A DNA stretch of 64,000 nucleotides from Mucilaginibacter rubeus (GCF_014643835.1 NZ_BMKD01000004.1:543527-607526), one strand, 5' to 3'; shown: positions 15,640 to 26,593, counted from the stretch's first letter. Notes: a model not told the origin generated them from the letters alone. Program-made: numbers and translations.

Positions 15640-18528
15640 ATGAGTAAAGAAGCAGCAAAAGATCCGCAAAAGCATATTATTATAAAAGGCGCAAGGGTGC
15701 ACAACCTTAAAAACCTTGATGTGGCTATTCCCAAAAACAAACTGGTGGTAGTTACCGGCATGTCGGGTTCGGGCAAATCATCACTCGCTTTCGATACTTT
15801 GTACGCCGAAGGCCAGCGCCGCTATGTGGAAAGCCTTTCATCATACGCCCGCCAGTTTTTGGGCCGAATGAACAAGCCCGATGTTGATTATATTAAAGGC
15901 ATTGCACCGGCCATAGCTATTGAGCAAAAGGTAATTACCTCAAACCCACGTTCAACTGTTGGTACATCAACCGAGATCTACGATTATTTAAAACTGCTTT
16001 TTTCACGTATCGGTAAAACGATATCGCCCATATCAGGCAATATCGTAAAAAAAGACTCAGTGACCGATGTGGTTAACTTTGTGCTTTCATTGCCTAACGA
16101 AACCCAGGTAACCATTCTTGCTCCATTGCACCCGCACAACAACCGGAGCCTTAAAGAAGAGCTTGCAGTATTGATGCAAAAAGGTTTTGTTCGTGTTGAA
16201 TACAATGGCAAACTTTCGCGTATCGAATCTTTATTAGAGGATGAAACAGTAGAGAACGTTCCTTTAATGGCGGCTGAACCAACAGTCGAGATCAAAAAAA
16301 CAAAGACAAAAAAAGCCGCTGCAGAAACTACCGAAATTGATGAGCAAATTGCAGTACGCATAGTTGTTGACCGCGTTACCAAAAATGAGGAAGACGAAAC
16401 CATTAGCCGTTTAGGCGACTCCATACAAACTGCTTTTTTTGAAGGCAAGGGCGATTGTTTTGTTCGTTTCCAGGAACCTGACAACGATACCGAGCATGAG
16501 CGCTTTTTTTGCGACCGTTTTGAGTTAGACGGATTGAAGTTTGAAGAGCCTACGCCAAACTTCTTCAGCTTTAATAATCCGTATGGCGCTTGTAAAAAAT
16601 GCGAAGGTTACGGCAAGGTGATCGGTATTGATGAAGACCTGGTTATTCCAGATAAAAGTAAATCCATTTACGAGGGCGCTATCGCCCCGTGGCGCGGCGA
16701 AAAAATGCGCGAATGGAACGATGCGCTGGTAAGACATGCCTTAAAGTTCGACTTCCCTATCCACCGTCAATATAATCAGCTAACCGAAAAAGAGCAGCGC
16801 CTGCTCTGGACCGGCAATAAGTTTTTCCGTGGTCTTGATGAATTTTTCAAGGAAATGGAAGAACAAACGTATAAGATCCAATACCGTGTTTTGCTGTCGC
16901 GATACAGGGGCAAAACTACCTGCCCGGAATGTAAGGGCAGCCGTTTACGAATGGATGCCTCCTACGTAAAGATCAATGAAAAGTCGATAACCGATGTGGT
17001 ACTGATGCCGCTGGATAAAACCTTTGAATTTTTTAAATCGCTTGAACTCAGTGAAACGGATGCCAAAATCGGTAAACGCTTGCTGATGGAAATAACCAAC
17101 CGCCTCGGCTTTTTAAACGATGTGGGCTTGAGCTATTTAACGCTCAATCGTTTATCAAATACACTATCAGGTGGTGAGTCGCAGCGTATCAACCTCGCTA
17201 CGTCATTGGGCAGCAGCCTGGTAGGTTCAGTGTATGTTTTGGATGAGCCAAGCATCGGTTTGCATCCGCGTGATACCCAAAGGCTGATCACCGTATTAAA
17301 ATCCCTCCGCGATGTGGGCAACACCGTATTGGTTGTTGAGCATGAGGAAGAGATCATGAAAGCTGCCGACCACATTATTGATATTGGCCCCGAAGCCGGT
17401 ACCCATGGCGGGGAGCTGATTTTTACCGGTACTTATAATGAAATTATAAAAGACGATAAAAGCCTCACCGGTAAATATCTGAGCGGTCGCGAGGAAATAG
17501 CTATCCCGTCAAGCCGCCGCAAATGGCATGATTTTATTGAAATAAAAGGTGCGCGCGAAAACAACCTGAAACATGTCACCGCCAAATTTCCATTAGGCGT
17601 GCTTACTGTTGTTACCGGCGTATCCGGCTCGGGTAAAACCAGTTTGGTAAAACGTATCCTTGCCCCCGCCGTTCAAAAGGCCTTAGGTAATTATTCGGGC
17701 GAACAAACAGGCTCATATGATGCCATTGATGGCGATTACAGCAAAATTGAACAGGTTGAACTGGTTGACCAAAACCCGATAGGCCGTTCATCGCGCTCAA
17801 ACCCGGTTACTTATGTTAAGGCCTGGGACGAGATCCGCAACCTGTACGCCGCTCAGCCGGCAGCAAAAGCCGCCGGGCTAAAACCCTCCGCATTTTCATT
17901 TAACGTTGAAGGCGGCCGCTGCGATGTTTGCCAGGGTGAAGGTGAAGTTAAGATAGAGATGCAATTTATGGCAGATATCTTTCTTACCTGCGAAACCTGC
18001 GGGGGACATCGCTTTAAGCAGCATATTTTAGATATCCAATACAAAGAAAAAAACGTATCGGAGATCCTGGCCATGACCATTGACGAGGCTGTCGAGTTTT
18101 TTGCCAAAGAGCCAAAGATCATCGCCAAAATAAAACCGCTGGTTGATGTTGGTTTGGGATATGTTCAGTTAGGGCAGTCGTCAAATACCTTATCAGGGGG
18201 CGAAGCCCAGCGTATTAAACTTGCTTCATTCCTGGTGAAAGGCAACAACACCAATAAAACATTGTTTATTTTTGACGAACCTACTACCGGTTTGCACTTT
18301 GCTGATATTAAAAAACTGCTGAAATCATTTGATGCCCTGCTTGATCATGGCAATACCATCATTGTTATTGAGCATAACATGGATGTGATCAAATGTGCAG
18401 ACTGGGTTATCGATATTGGCCCGGAAGGCGGCGACCGCGGTGGTAAAGTAGTATTTGAGGGCGTTCCTGAAGACCTTCTAAAACAAAAAGACAGCTATAC
18501 GGGCAAGTTTTTAAAAGAGCGGTTTTAA
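15640..18528 (+). CDS. uvrA: Excinuclease ABC subunit A
   Basis: 962 residues, slightly longer than E. coli UvrA (940). Two ABC ATPase halves are complete: Walker [10 protein letters not shown] (40-48) and GVSGSGKTS (660-668), and two LSGGE signatures ([24 protein letters not shown]). The C-terminal zinc module has Cys761, 764, 784 and 787. The first zinc module keeps Cys318/321 (CKKC) but its upstream partner pair is reduced to Cys291-Asp-Arg-Phe, so one zinc site is probably lost. A lysine-rich insert ([10 protein letters not shown]) lies near residue 220. The protein recognises DNA lesions for nucleotide excision repair together with UvrB. Confidence 0.97.
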   Translation: MSKEAAKDPQKHIIIKGARVHNLKNLDVAIPKNKLVVVTGMSGSGKSSLAFDTLYAEGQRRYVESLSSYARQFLGRMNKPDVDYIKGIAPAIAIEQKVITSNPRSTVGTSTEIYDYLKLLFSRIGKTISPISGNIVKKDSVTDVVNFVLSLPNETQVTILAPLHPHNNRSLKEELAVLMQKGFVRVEYNGKLSRIESLLEDETVENVPLMAAEPTVEIKKTKTKKAAAETTEIDEQIAVRIVVDRVTKNEEDETISRLGDSIQTAFFEGKGDCFVRFQEPDNDTEHERFFCDRFELDGLKFEEPTPNFFSFNNPYGACKKCEGYGKVIGIDEDLVIPDKSKSIYEGAIAPWRGEKMREWNDALVRHALKFDFPIHRQYNQLTEKEQRLLWTGNKFFRGLDEFFKEMEEQTYKIQYRVLLSRYRGKTTCPECKGSRLRMDASYVKINEKSITDVVLMPLDKTFEFFKSLELSETDAKIGKRLLMEITNRLGFLNDVGLSYLTLNRLSNTLSGGESQRINLATSLGSSLVGSVYVLDEPSIGLHPRDTQRLITVLKSLRDVGNTVLVVEHEEEIMKAADHIIDIGPEAGTHGGELIFTGTYNEIIKDDKSLTGKYLSGREEIAIPSSRRKWHDFIEIKGARENNLKHVTAKFPLGVLTVVTGVSGSGKTSLVKRILAPAVQKALGNYSGEQTGSYDAIDGDYSKIEQVELVDQNPIGRSSRSNPVTYVKAWDEIRNLYAAQPAAKAAGLKPSAFSFNVEGGRCDVCQGEGEVKIEMQFMADIFLTCETCGGHRFKQHILDIQYKEKNVSEILAMTIDEAVEFFAKEPKIIAKIKPLVDVGLGYVQLGQSSNTLSGGEAQRIKLASFLVKGNNTNKTLFIFDEPTTGLHFADIKKLLKSFDALLDHGNTIIVIEHNMDVIKCADWVIDIGPEGGDRGGKVVFEGVPEDLLKQKDSYTGKFLKERF

Positions 18529-18529
18529 T

Positions 18530-18563
18530 TTAAAGTGCCCGTGTAATAAAACGGGCACTTTAA
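18530..18563 (+). terminator. Hairpin terminator after uvrA
   Basis: TTAAAGTGCCCGT (18530-18542) pairs perfectly with ACGGGCACTTTAA (18551-18563), starting at the end of the uvrA coding region. The following A/T-rich stretch is not a pure T run. Confidence 0.65.
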
Positions 18564-18597
18564 AATTTGCTTTATAAACGTATTCCTTTTTTAGGCC

Positions 18598-18628
18598 TTT
18601 TCAACCAATGCCGGAATTGGCTTGAAAA
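18598..18628. other. Unassigned hairpin upstream of GH19 gene
   Basis: TTTTCAACCAAT (18598-18609) pairs with ATTGGcTTGAAAA (18616-18628) with one bulged C. It lies after the uvrA terminator and 140 bp before the next gene. No T tail follows, so it is not an obvious terminator. Confidence 0.4.
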
Positions 18629-18768
18629 TCCTGGCCCAACTCTTTGAATATCAGCCTTGGTATTCCAAACGTGAATATTTATATTTACCTAAATCTTCCA
18701 TACCTTTTTAATCTGAAACATCCGTTTACAGCAGTTAATTTTATTACTAATACCTAAATTTCATTATC

Positions 18769-19362
18769 ATGCCAGGTACAAAAGAATTTTATGACACTAT
18801 CCGTGCGTCTGTATTTAAAGGGCACATTTCACAAAGCCAGATTGATGGTATCGAAGCCATTTTAAAGGCCGCAGCTGATGCCGGCGTTACCGATCAGCGT
18901 AAGGTAGCCTACATGTTAGGCACCGTTTACCATGAATGCGCAGGCACTATGCAGCCGATAAATGAATTTGGCAAGGGTAAAGGTCATCCCTATGGCGAAA
19001 AATTTAAAATGGGCGGGGGGCCTGGTCACCGTATCCCTTATACAACGCCCGATCAGCTTTATTATGGCCGCGGTTTTGTACAATTAACCTGGTACGAGAA
19101 CTATGACGCCATGGGCAAGCATTTACATCTCGACCTGCTTAACCATCCCGAATTGGCGCTTCAACCTGATATAGCCGCCAATATTATGATTGAAGGTATG
19201 ACAAAAGGCATGTTTACCGGCGTTGGCTTAGGCAAATATTTTGACGCCACCCATGCCGACTGGATCAACGCCCGCCATATTATTAACGGGAATGATCACG
19301 ATGTGCTGATAGCAGGTTATGCCAAACATTTTTATAAGGGATTGACCGGTATTGATGCGTAG
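18769..19362 (+). CDS. GH19-type chitinase/lysozyme-fold protein
   Basis: 197 residues. YHECAGTMQPINEFGKG holds His55-Glu56 in the place of the catalytic glutamate of GH19, and YYGRGFVQLTWYENY (from about residue 101) is the second GH19 signature. GH19 enzymes cut chitin or peptidoglycan. There is no signal peptide, unlike a housekeeping secreted hydrolase; phage endolysins and toxin effectors share this trait, but no holin, spanin or secretion genes are near. The gene is followed after 89 bp by a Fic gene on the same strand. Confidence 0.8.
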   Translation: MPGTKEFYDTIRASVFKGHISQSQIDGIEAILKAAADAGVTDQRKVAYMLGTVYHECAGTMQPINEFGKGKGHPYGEKFKMGGGPGHRIPYTTPDQLYYGRGFVQLTWYENYDAMGKHLHLDLLNHPELALQPDIAANIMIEGMTKGMFTGVGLGKYFDATHADWINARHIINGNDHDVLIAGYAKHFYKGLTGIDA

Positions 19363-19451
19363 TAAAATTAAATTCAGTTGCCAGGTTTACCGGTGCCAGG
19401 CAACTGAACCACTATGTAAAAACTTATAAGTATTTTCGCGTTGTTGAAACG

Positions 19452-20249
19452 ATGGAAATAGTTAACCTGATAAAGAAATACAACGATCTTGGCATAGCTG
19501 ATGTGATTGACCACAACCGGTTTAACCTCATTTCTATTGACCATCACTCTACACGGATTGAAGGCTCAACATTGACAGAGGTAGAAACACAAGTGCTGAT
19601 CACCGAAGGGCGCACGCCCAACGGCAAGCCGTTGGAAGACAGCTTGATGGTAACAGATCATCACGCGGCCCTCCTTTTTACAATTGAAAATGCAAAAGTA
19701 AAAAGAGCATTGTCAGTATCTCTTTTGCAGGAAATCAATGCTTTGGTGATGAAGAATACCGGCAAAGTATACAATACTATGCTGGGTACCGTGGATTCCC
19801 GAACCGGAGCATTTCGGAAAGGCAACGTCACTGCAGGTATTTCCTATTTCCCCAATTTTGATAAAGTGGAACGCCTGACAAATGACCTGGTAAAAAAGCT
19901 CAATGAATCCATCAGCTCCCCCTTATCTGTTGTTGAACAGCTGAATCTTTCCTTTGATGCACATTTCAATCTTGTCAGCATACATCCTTATTATGATGGC
20001 AATGGGCGCACTTCGCGATTATTAATGAACTACATTCAGGCATATTATAATCTTCCATTGGCAATAGTGCGGAGTGAAAATAAAGTAGCCTATATCCAGG
20101 CGCTGATTGATACCCGCGAACAGAAAAATATTGAAGTATTTCGTGAATTCATGGCAGGTGAATATTCTTTTTTGCTCAATCAGGAAATTGAAAAGTTTGA
20201 AGAAATGAAAAAGCCATCAAAAGGAACTGGTTTTACTTTTCTATTTTAA
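19452..20249 (+). CDS. Fic family protein, class II (self-inhibited)
   Basis: 265 residues. The Fic core HPYYDGNGRTSR spans 178-189, with all residues of the HPFxDGNGRxxR consensus present except F to Y. Upstream, STRIEG (33-38) fits the inhibitory (S/T)xxxE(G/N) helix, which in class II proteins blocks ATP binding. Fic enzymes transfer AMP or other nucleotide moieties to protein hydroxyls. The missing C-terminal HTH that many Bacteroidota Fic proteins have is notable; the protein ends shortly after the Fic fold. No antitoxin gene lies next to it, in line with a built-in inhibitor. Target unknown. Confidence 0.88.
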   Translation: MEIVNLIKKYNDLGIADVIDHNRFNLISIDHHSTRIEGSTLTEVETQVLITEGRTPNGKPLEDSLMVTDHHAALLFTIENAKVKRALSVSLLQEINALVMKNTGKVYNTMLGTVDSRTGAFRKGNVTAGISYFPNFDKVERLTNDLVKKLNESISSPLSVVEQLNLSFDAHFNLVSIHPYYDGNGRTSRLLMNYIQAYYNLPLAIVRSENKVAYIQALIDTREQKNIEVFREFMAGEYSFLLNQEIEKFEEMKKPSKGTGFTFLF

Positions 20250-20338
20250 TTTTAGCCATCGCCGGCAATCAATCATCCCCGCGTAATAATCAGCTATTCA
20301 TTCACACAGCTAACGCAACATTTAATATATTAGCTTAA

Positions 20339-21979
20339 ATGAATAAGCTGATCACTTACCTTTTTGTATTATTCTCCATTCAGCTTTGTTCCTGCCATAC
20401 GGATACTTCTCCCGATCAGCACAAAACCGTTTTTAATATCAATCTGGAAGAAGGCCTTACCTCGCTTGATCCTGCCTTTTGCCGTAATCATTATACCATT
20501 TGGATGGACAACCAGCTTTATAACGGCCTGGTACAGATCAACGATAGTTTAAAAACCATTCCCTGTATTGCTAAAAGCTGGGAAACATCAGCTGATGGTT
20601 TATTATATACCTTCCATCTGCGTAATGATGTATATTTTCATGACGATCCTCATTTTGCAAACGGTACAGGTCGAAAGGCAGTGGCCTCAGATTTTGCCTA
20701 TAGCTTCGGTCGTTTGATCGATCCTAAAGTTGCTTCATCCGGCTCATGGATCTTCAGTGATAAGGTAAAGGGCAAAAGCGCCTTCATGGCACCTAATGAC
20801 AGTACTTTCCAGATCAGGCTTAAGCAGCCTTTCGCTCCCTTTTTAAGCTTACTCACGGCACAATATTGTTCTGTAGTACCCAAAGAAGTGGTTGAGTTTT
20901 ATGGCAAGGACTTCAGGAGCCACCCGGTAGGTACCGGCCCCTTCAGGTTTAAATACTGGAAAGAAGGCGAAGTACTGGTGTTTTTAAAAAACGAGCATTA
21001 CTGGGAAAAAGACGAAAAAGGCAACCGCCTCCCCTACCTGGATGCCATCCGTTCTACCTTTATTGCTGATAAGCAGACTTCGTTTCTGGAGTTTGTAAAA
21101 AAGAATATCGATTTTTTGAATGATATCGACGGCAGCTATCGCGATGACATCCTCACCAAAGCAGGCAAGGTAACGCAAAAATATAAAGGTAAATTTATAC
21201 TCAATACCGCTCCTTACCTGAACACCATTTACCTGGGCATGCTGGTGGATACCACTTTGCCCATTGTAAAAAAATCGCCTTTAAAAATACTCAAGATCAG
21301 GCAGGCCATCAACTACGCCATCGACCGCGAAAAGATGATCAAATACCTCCGTAACAGTATGGGTACACCGGGCTACGGAGGTTTTGTGCCCGAAGGCATG
21401 CCAGGCTTTAACGGCACCGGGGTAAAAGGTTATATATACGACCCGGAAAAAGCCCGTTGCCTGCTCCGAGACGCCGGTTATCCGAATGGTAAAAACATGC
21501 CCGAAATTACCCTGGCTACCACCGTTGGTTACCGCAGTTTAATTGAGTATGTACAAGGCCAATTGGAACGCATCGGCATAAAAACAAATGTGGAGATAAC
21601 CCAGGGCGCCAGTCTGCGCGAACTGATCTCCAAAAATGGCATCAACTTTTTTTATGGTTCGTGGATAGCCGATTATCCTGATGCCGAAAACTACCTTTCA
21701 GTTTTTTACTCCAAAAATAAAATTCCCTTCGGCCCCAATTATACCGGGTTCAACAATAAAAGGTTCGATGAACTTTTTGAACAAACTTACCAGGTAAAAG
21801 ATGATGAAAAACGCTTCGGCCTCTACCGCCAGATGGACAACCTGGTGATGGAGCAATCGCCCATTGTGGTATTATACTACGATAAACTGGTAAACCTCTA
21901 TCAAAACAACATTAGTGGCTATAGCCTTAATGGTCAAAATTTGTTAGTGCTAAAAAGGGTGGTGAAGAGTTCGTTTTAG
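20339..21979 (+). CDS. ABC transporter substrate-binding lipoprotein, family 5
   Basis: 546 residues. The N-terminus is a lipoprotein signal with LCSC (Cys19). The family 5 (peptide/nickel, DppA/OppA-like) pattern is clear: GLTSLDPAFCRN, IAKSWETSADGLLYTFHLRN, HPVGTGPFRFKYW, IRQAINYAIDREKMI, and ADYPDAENYLSVFYS. It should bind oligopeptides or similar solutes in the periplasm. No permease or ATPase gene is adjacent, so the transporter partner must lie elsewhere or this is an orphan binding protein. Confidence 0.9.
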   Translation: MNKLITYLFVLFSIQLCSCHTDTSPDQHKTVFNINLEEGLTSLDPAFCRNHYTIWMDNQLYNGLVQINDSLKTIPCIAKSWETSADGLLYTFHLRNDVYFHDDPHFANGTGRKAVASDFAYSFGRLIDPKVASSGSWIFSDKVKGKSAFMAPNDSTFQIRLKQPFAPFLSLLTAQYCSVVPKEVVEFYGKDFRSHPVGTGPFRFKYWKEGEVLVFLKNEHYWEKDEKGNRLPYLDAIRSTFIADKQTSFLEFVKKNIDFLNDIDGSYRDDILTKAGKVTQKYKGKFILNTAPYLNTIYLGMLVDTTLPIVKKSPLKILKIRQAINYAIDREKMIKYLRNSMGTPGYGGFVPEGMPGFNGTGVKGYIYDPEKARCLLRDAGYPNGKNMPEITLATTVGYRSLIEYVQGQLERIGIKTNVEITQGASLRELISKNGINFFYGSWIADYPDAENYLSVFYSKNKIPFGPNYTGFNNKRFDELFEQTYQVKDDEKRFGLYRQMDNLVMEQSPIVVLYYDKLVNLYQNNISGYSLNGQNLLVLKRVVKSSF

Positions 21980-22074
21980 AGATTAGAGGTTGGAGGTCAG
22001 AGATTAGTTGTACTTGGTTCGTCGCTACTTCTAATCACCTGACAAATTTCAAAACCTTGCGAAACCTATTACAC

Positions 22075-22107
22075 AAAAAAATCCCGGAAGGGAAAACCAA
22101 CCGGGAT
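22075..22107 (-). terminator. Terminator of sucB
   Basis: On the minus strand ATCCCGG (22101-22107 region) pairs with CCGGGAT and is followed by a T run (A at 22075-22080 on plus), 24 bp past the sucB stop. Confidence 0.75.
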
Positions 22108-22131
22108 CTCTTTTATAAAGTTTTTGCAGGG

Positions 22132-23691
22132 TTATACACCTAACAACAACCTTGCAGGATCTTCAAGCAATTGTTTAACCCTTACCAGGAAACTTACCGA
22201 TTCGCGACCGTCAATGATGCGGTGATCATATGACAGGGCAAGGTACATCATCGGGCGGATCACAACCTGGCCGTTTACTGCCACCGGGCGCTCAATGATA
22301 TTATGCATACCTAAAATGGCCGATTGAGGCGCATTGATGATCGGCGTCGATAACATCGAACCAAATACACCACCATTGGTAATGGTAAATGTGCCGCCGG
22401 TCATTTCAGGGATAGTCAGTTTGTTTTCGCGGGCTTTACCGGCAAGTACCACAATGGCTTTCTCAATTTCGGCAAGGCTCATGCTATCGGCATTGCGGAT
22501 AACAGGAACAACCAAGCCTTTAGGAGCAGATACAGCAATGGAGATGTCAGCAAAATTGCTGTATACGATCTCTTCACCCTCAATACGTGCACCAACAGCC
22601 GGCCAGTCTTTCAAAGCTTCTGTAACCGCTTTGGTAAAAAACGACATGAAGCCTAAGCCAACATTATGCTTTTCTTTGAATTTGTCTTTGTATTTAGCGC
22701 GCAATTCCATGATCGGCTGCATATCTACCTCGTTAAAGGTAGTAAGCATTGCCGTTTCATTTTTAACCGATACTAAACGTTTAGCAACGGTTTTGCGCAA
22801 CGAAGTCATTTTCTCCCGTTTTTCGTCCCTGGCACCACCTGTAGAAGTTGCAACCGGAGCGGCAGCAGCAGGAGCAGCTGTTTTAGCTGCAGGGACTTGC
22901 GCGCCAAGGGCATCACCTTTAGTGATACGGCCATCAACACCCGAACCTGATACTGATTTTGGATCAACACCTTTTTCGGCTAATATTTTGGCGGCAGCCG
23001 GTGATGGCGTACCTGAGGCATAAGTTTTAGCACTTTCGGCAGCTGCACCACCACGTGGCGATTCATCGGTAGCGTTAACTACAGCCGGGGTTACCGGGGT
23101 AACTGCAGGTTGTGAAGCACCCGCACCTTCAATAGTACAAACTACGGTACCAATCGCTAATACATCGCCTTCTTTAGCGATTGTTTTTAATGTACCTGCT
23201 TTTTCGGCAGTAAGTTCAAAAGTAGCTTTATCTGATTCCAGTTCGGCAATGGCTTCATCCATAGCAACAGCTTCGCCGTCTTTCTTAATCCACCGGGATA
23301 ATGTAACCTCCGTGATAGATTCACCTACCGGCGGTACTTTAATTTCAACAGACGCTGCTGATGCAGCAGCCGGGGCAGCAGCAACAGGGGCCGGAGCAGG
23401 TGCGTTGGCTACAACTTCAGGCTGCGGCTGTGCCGCTGGGGCAGCAGTTTCAGCACCTCCGTCTTCAATATTGGCAACAACAGCACCAATTGGTAGTACA
23501 TCGCCTTCGTTGGCAACGATTTTTAAAGTACCGGCTTTTTCGGCAGTAAGCTCAAAAGTAGCCTTGTCTGATTCCAGTTCGGCAATAACCTCGTCCATTT
23601 CAACGTGGTCGCCGTCTTTCTTTTTCCAGCTCGAAAGGGTTACTTCTGTAATTGATTCGCCTACGGTAGGCACCTTAATCGCTAAGCTCAT
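22132..23691 (-). CDS. sucB: Dihydrolipoyl succinyltransferase (E2 of 2-oxoglutarate dehydrogenase)
   Basis: 519 residues. Two lipoyl domains are present, each with [15 protein letters not shown]; the lipoylated lysines are Lys43 and Lys155. Ala/Pro linkers follow, then an E3-binding domain at about 225-262 ([20 protein letters not shown]) and the catalytic domain from about 290 with SYDHRIIDG (His490 catalytic). Most succinyltransferases have one lipoyl domain, so the duplication is unusual. The nucleotide sequences of the two repeats are also close. The gene starts 61 bp after sucA and forms an operon with it; E3 is not in the window. Confidence 0.96.
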   Translation of the reverse strand: MSLAIKVPTVGESITEVTLSSWKKKDGDHVEMDEVIAELESDKATFELTAEKAGTLKIVANEGDVLPIGAVVANIEDGGAETAAPAAQPQPEVVANAPAPAPVAAAPAAASAASVEIKVPPVGESITEVTLSRWIKKDGEAVAMDEAIAELESDKATFELTAEKAGTLKTIAKEGDVLAIGTVVCTIEGAGASQPAVTPVTPAVVNATDESPRGGAAAESAKTYASGTPSPAAAKILAEKGVDPKSVSGSGVDGRITKGDALGAQVPAAKTAAPAAAAPVATSTGGARDEKREKMTSLRKTVAKRLVSVKNETAMLTTFNEVDMQPIMELRAKYKDKFKEKHNVGLGFMSFFTKAVTEALKDWPAVGARIEGEEIVYSNFADISIAVSAPKGLVVPVIRNADSMSLAEIEKAIVVLAGKARENKLTIPEMTGGTFTITNGGVFGSMLSTPIINAPQSAILGMHNIIERPVAVNGQVVIRPMMYLALSYDHRIIDGRESVSFLVRVKQLLEDPARLLLGV

Positions 23692-23752
23692 ATTGTAGTA
23701 TTGTAGATTTTATATTTTTTAATGGATTATATCAGGATGCTTAATTGACGGA

Positions 23753-26569
23753 TCAATCAGCACCGGCATCAGCCATTTTCTTTGTTGTTTTTTTAACAGC
23801 TTCTTTAACAGCTTTACCGGCTGGGGCTTCAAAAGCTTTTGAAACTATGTATAACTGCTGGGCAGCATGCTGTTTAGCAAAGCCGGTAGCAGTACTGCTG
23901 CCTTCTATCCTCGAAATAACGCTCAGGTTAATCACCTTATCATTATGGAATTTGCGGCAAATGTATGGCCATGCGCCCATGTTTTCAGGCTCTTCCTGTA
24001 CCCAGATAAACTCTGCCTTTTCATATTTGGCTTTGATCTTCAAAATTTGCGTAACCGGAGTTGGGTAAAGCTGCTCTACACGTACAATAGCCACATCCTT
24101 ACGATTATCGGCCTGTTGTTTGTCCAACAGGTCATAATAAACTTTACCTGTACACAGCAATACGCGTTTTACCTTTTTAGGGTCAACATAAGTATCGTCT
24201 ATCAACTCGTGGAACTTGCCGTTGGTAAAATCTTCAATTGGCGATACGCATTTAGGGCTGCGCAACAAACTTTTTGGTGTAAAGATGATCAAAGGCTTGC
24301 GGAAATCACGGTGCATTTGACGCCTTAAAATATGGAAGAAGTTAGCAGGGGTTGTACAGTTAGCAATTTGAATATTATCATCGGCACACAGTTCTAAAAA
24401 GCGTTCAACACGCGCAGATGAGTGCTCAGGGCCCTGGCCTTCATAACCGTGAGGCAACAGCATAACCAAACCGTTGCCACGCTGCCATTTAGTTTCGGCA
24501 CTGGCGATGTACTGATCAACAATGATCTGGGCACCGTTAAAGAAATCACCAAACTGGGCTTCCCAAATGGTTAAAGCAGTTGGGTTTGCAAGTGCATAGC
24601 CGTATTCAAAACCTAAAACACCATACTCAGATAATAAAGAGTTATAAATGCTCAGTTTAGCTTCGGGGTTAATGGCAGCAAGCGGTGTAAATTCGTCTTC
24701 CGAATCAACCAGCGTCAATACCGCATGGCGATGCGAGAAAGTACCGCGTTTCACGTCCTCGCCACTTAACCTGATCGGGTAACCTTCTTTTAGCAGAGTT
24801 CCGTAGGCAAGCAATTCGCCCATGGCCCAGTCAAACACTTTGGTTTTGTTCACCATGGCACTGCGGTCTTCAAAAAGCTTTTCAATTTTCTTGAAAAATT
24901 CTTTATTTGGTGGCAACACAGTGATCTTATTACCGATCTCCAATATGGTTTCTTCGGCTACAGAAGTATCAATAGCTTTTACCAGTTCTTTATGGCTTGC
25001 CAGGTGCAATCCGCTCCAGGCCCCCTCAAACATGGCAATGGTATCAGTAAACCTTTCCTCTGATTTTACTTCGTCCAGTTTTTGCTGTAACTCATCTTTG
25101 AAGGCTTTTTCAATAGATTTTAAGAATTCAGCATCTATACTGCCTTCATCTATCAGTTTTTGATTGTAAATCTTTAACGGGTTAGGGTGCGCGTCGATTG
25201 CTTTGTATAACAGCGGCTGGGTGAATTTAGGTTCATCAGCTTCGTTATGACCATAACGGCGGTAGCAAAGGATATCGATAAATACGTCCTCATTAAATAC
25301 CTGCCTGTATTCCATAGCCAGGTTTACTACGTAAGCCAAAGCTTCAACATCATCACCGTTTACGTGGAAAACCGGCGAAAGCACAGTTTTGGCAACGTCG
25401 GTACAATAGGTACTTGAACGTGCATCTTTATAGTTGGTGGTAAAACCTATCTGATTGTTGATAACCAGGTGAATGGTGCCGCCGGTGCGGTAGCCATCCA
25501 GTTTTTCCATTTGTAAAACTTCATATACTATACCTTGTCCGGCAATTGAAGCATCGCCGTGGATCAGGATCGGAGCGATCTTTGAATGATCGCCGCCATA
25601 TTTAAAGTCGATTTTTGAACGGGTGATCCCTTCCACAACCGGGTCAACCGCTTCGAGGTGCGATGGGTTAGGGCAAAGGCTCAGGTGAACTTTTTTACCG
25701 CTTTTGGTATGCACATCGGTTGAAAAACCTAAGTGGTATTTCACGTCGCCACCAAAAGGTGATTCAGAATCGTAGTTTTTACCTTCAAACTCAGAGAATA
25801 CCTCTTTATAGGTTTTCTCCATGATATTGGTCAATACGTTCAAACGCCCGCGGTGCGCCATACCGATGATAAACTCCTCGATACCCAGATCGGCGCCTTT
25901 TTTAATTACCGAATCCATTGAAGGGATCAGCGCTTCGGCACCTTCCAGTGAAAAACGTTTTTGACCAAGGAATTTGGTACCTAAAAAGTTTTCAAATGTT
26001 ACGGCTTCATTCAGCTTATTAAGCATCTCCTTCTTTTCATCAAGGGTGAAAGAAGGCGTATTGCGATGGCCCTCCATCCGCTCTTCAAACCATTTTATTT
26101 TAATGGGATTGCGGATGTATTTATATTCCGTACCTATTGAACGGCAGTAAGTATCCTCAAGTAACTGGCGGATATCGCGCAGTTTGGCAGCGCCCAAGCC
26201 TACTTCAACACCCGCATTAAAAACGGTATCAAGATCAGCTTCGCTCAAACCAAAAGTTTCAAGCTCCTTGCCTGGGTAATAATGGCGGCGTTCGCGAACG
26301 GGGTTTGTTTTTGCAAACAAATGCCCGCGTGAGCGGTAACCATCTATCATGTTTAATACGTTAATTTCCTTCAAGAAATGTTCAGGAGTAGCTTGACCAA
26401 CTGCAGCAGGTGCAATTGCCCCGGCAGCATCGGTATCTTTACCAAAATCAAATCCTTCAAAGAATTTTTGCCATCCAAAATCAACCGATTCCGGCTCCTG
26501 TTTGTACTGTTCGTATAGGGAAGATATGTAGGCAGCGTTTCCGCTATTTATATAATTGAGACGATCCAT
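23753..26569 (-). CDS. sucA: 2-oxoglutarate dehydrogenase E1 component
   Basis: 938 residues from the ATG at 26569. Typical motifs include an E2-binding N-terminus (YISSLYEQYKQEPESVDFGW), MAHRGRLNVLTNIM, the thiamine diphosphate site HGDASIAGQGIVYE and RYGHNEADEPKFTQP, and LLPHGYEGQGPEHSSARVER near the C-terminus. It decarboxylates 2-oxoglutarate and passes the succinyl group to SucB. A possible start nine residues upstream was rejected because a TACTTTTG promoter box (26594-26601) overlaps it. The last 25 residues are Lys/Ala-rich (KAVKEAVKKTTKKMADAGAD), an unusual tail. Confidence 0.97.
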   Translation of the reverse strand: MDRLNYINSGNAAYISSLYEQYKQEPESVDFGWQKFFEGFDFGKDTDAAGAIAPAAVGQATPEHFLKEINVLNMIDGYRSRGHLFAKTNPVRERRHYYPGKELETFGLSEADLDTVFNAGVEVGLGAAKLRDIRQLLEDTYCRSIGTEYKYIRNPIKIKWFEERMEGHRNTPSFTLDEKKEMLNKLNEAVTFENFLGTKFLGQKRFSLEGAEALIPSMDSVIKKGADLGIEEFIIGMAHRGRLNVLTNIMEKTYKEVFSEFEGKNYDSESPFGGDVKYHLGFSTDVHTKSGKKVHLSLCPNPSHLEAVDPVVEGITRSKIDFKYGGDHSKIAPILIHGDASIAGQGIVYEVLQMEKLDGYRTGGTIHLVINNQIGFTTNYKDARSSTYCTDVAKTVLSPVFHVNGDDVEALAYVVNLAMEYRQVFNEDVFIDILCYRRYGHNEADEPKFTQPLLYKAIDAHPNPLKIYNQKLIDEGSIDAEFLKSIEKAFKDELQQKLDEVKSEERFTDTIAMFEGAWSGLHLASHKELVKAIDTSVAEETILEIGNKITVLPPNKEFFKKIEKLFEDRSAMVNKTKVFDWAMGELLAYGTLLKEGYPIRLSGEDVKRGTFSHRHAVLTLVDSEDEFTPLAAINPEAKLSIYNSLLSEYGVLGFEYGYALANPTALTIWEAQFGDFFNGAQIIVDQYIASAETKWQRGNGLVMLLPHGYEGQGPEHSSARVERFLELCADDNIQIANCTTPANFFHILRRQMHRDFRKPLIIFTPKSLLRSPKCVSPIEDFTNGKFHELIDDTYVDPKKVKRVLLCTGKVYYDLLDKQQADNRKDVAIVRVEQLYPTPVTQILKIKAKYEKAEFIWVQEEPENMGAWPYICRKFHNDKVINLSVISRIEGSSTATGFAKQHAAQQLYIVSKAFEAPAGKAVKEAVKKTTKKMADAGAD

Positions 26570-26593
26570 GTGAAACTGATCTTTAAAACGGTA

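Noticed and set aside
22334-23023. Long plus-strand frame opposite sucB
   Set aside because: It is the antisense of Ala/Pro-rich sucB codons; the product is low-complexity Ser/Ala/Thr without a family match.
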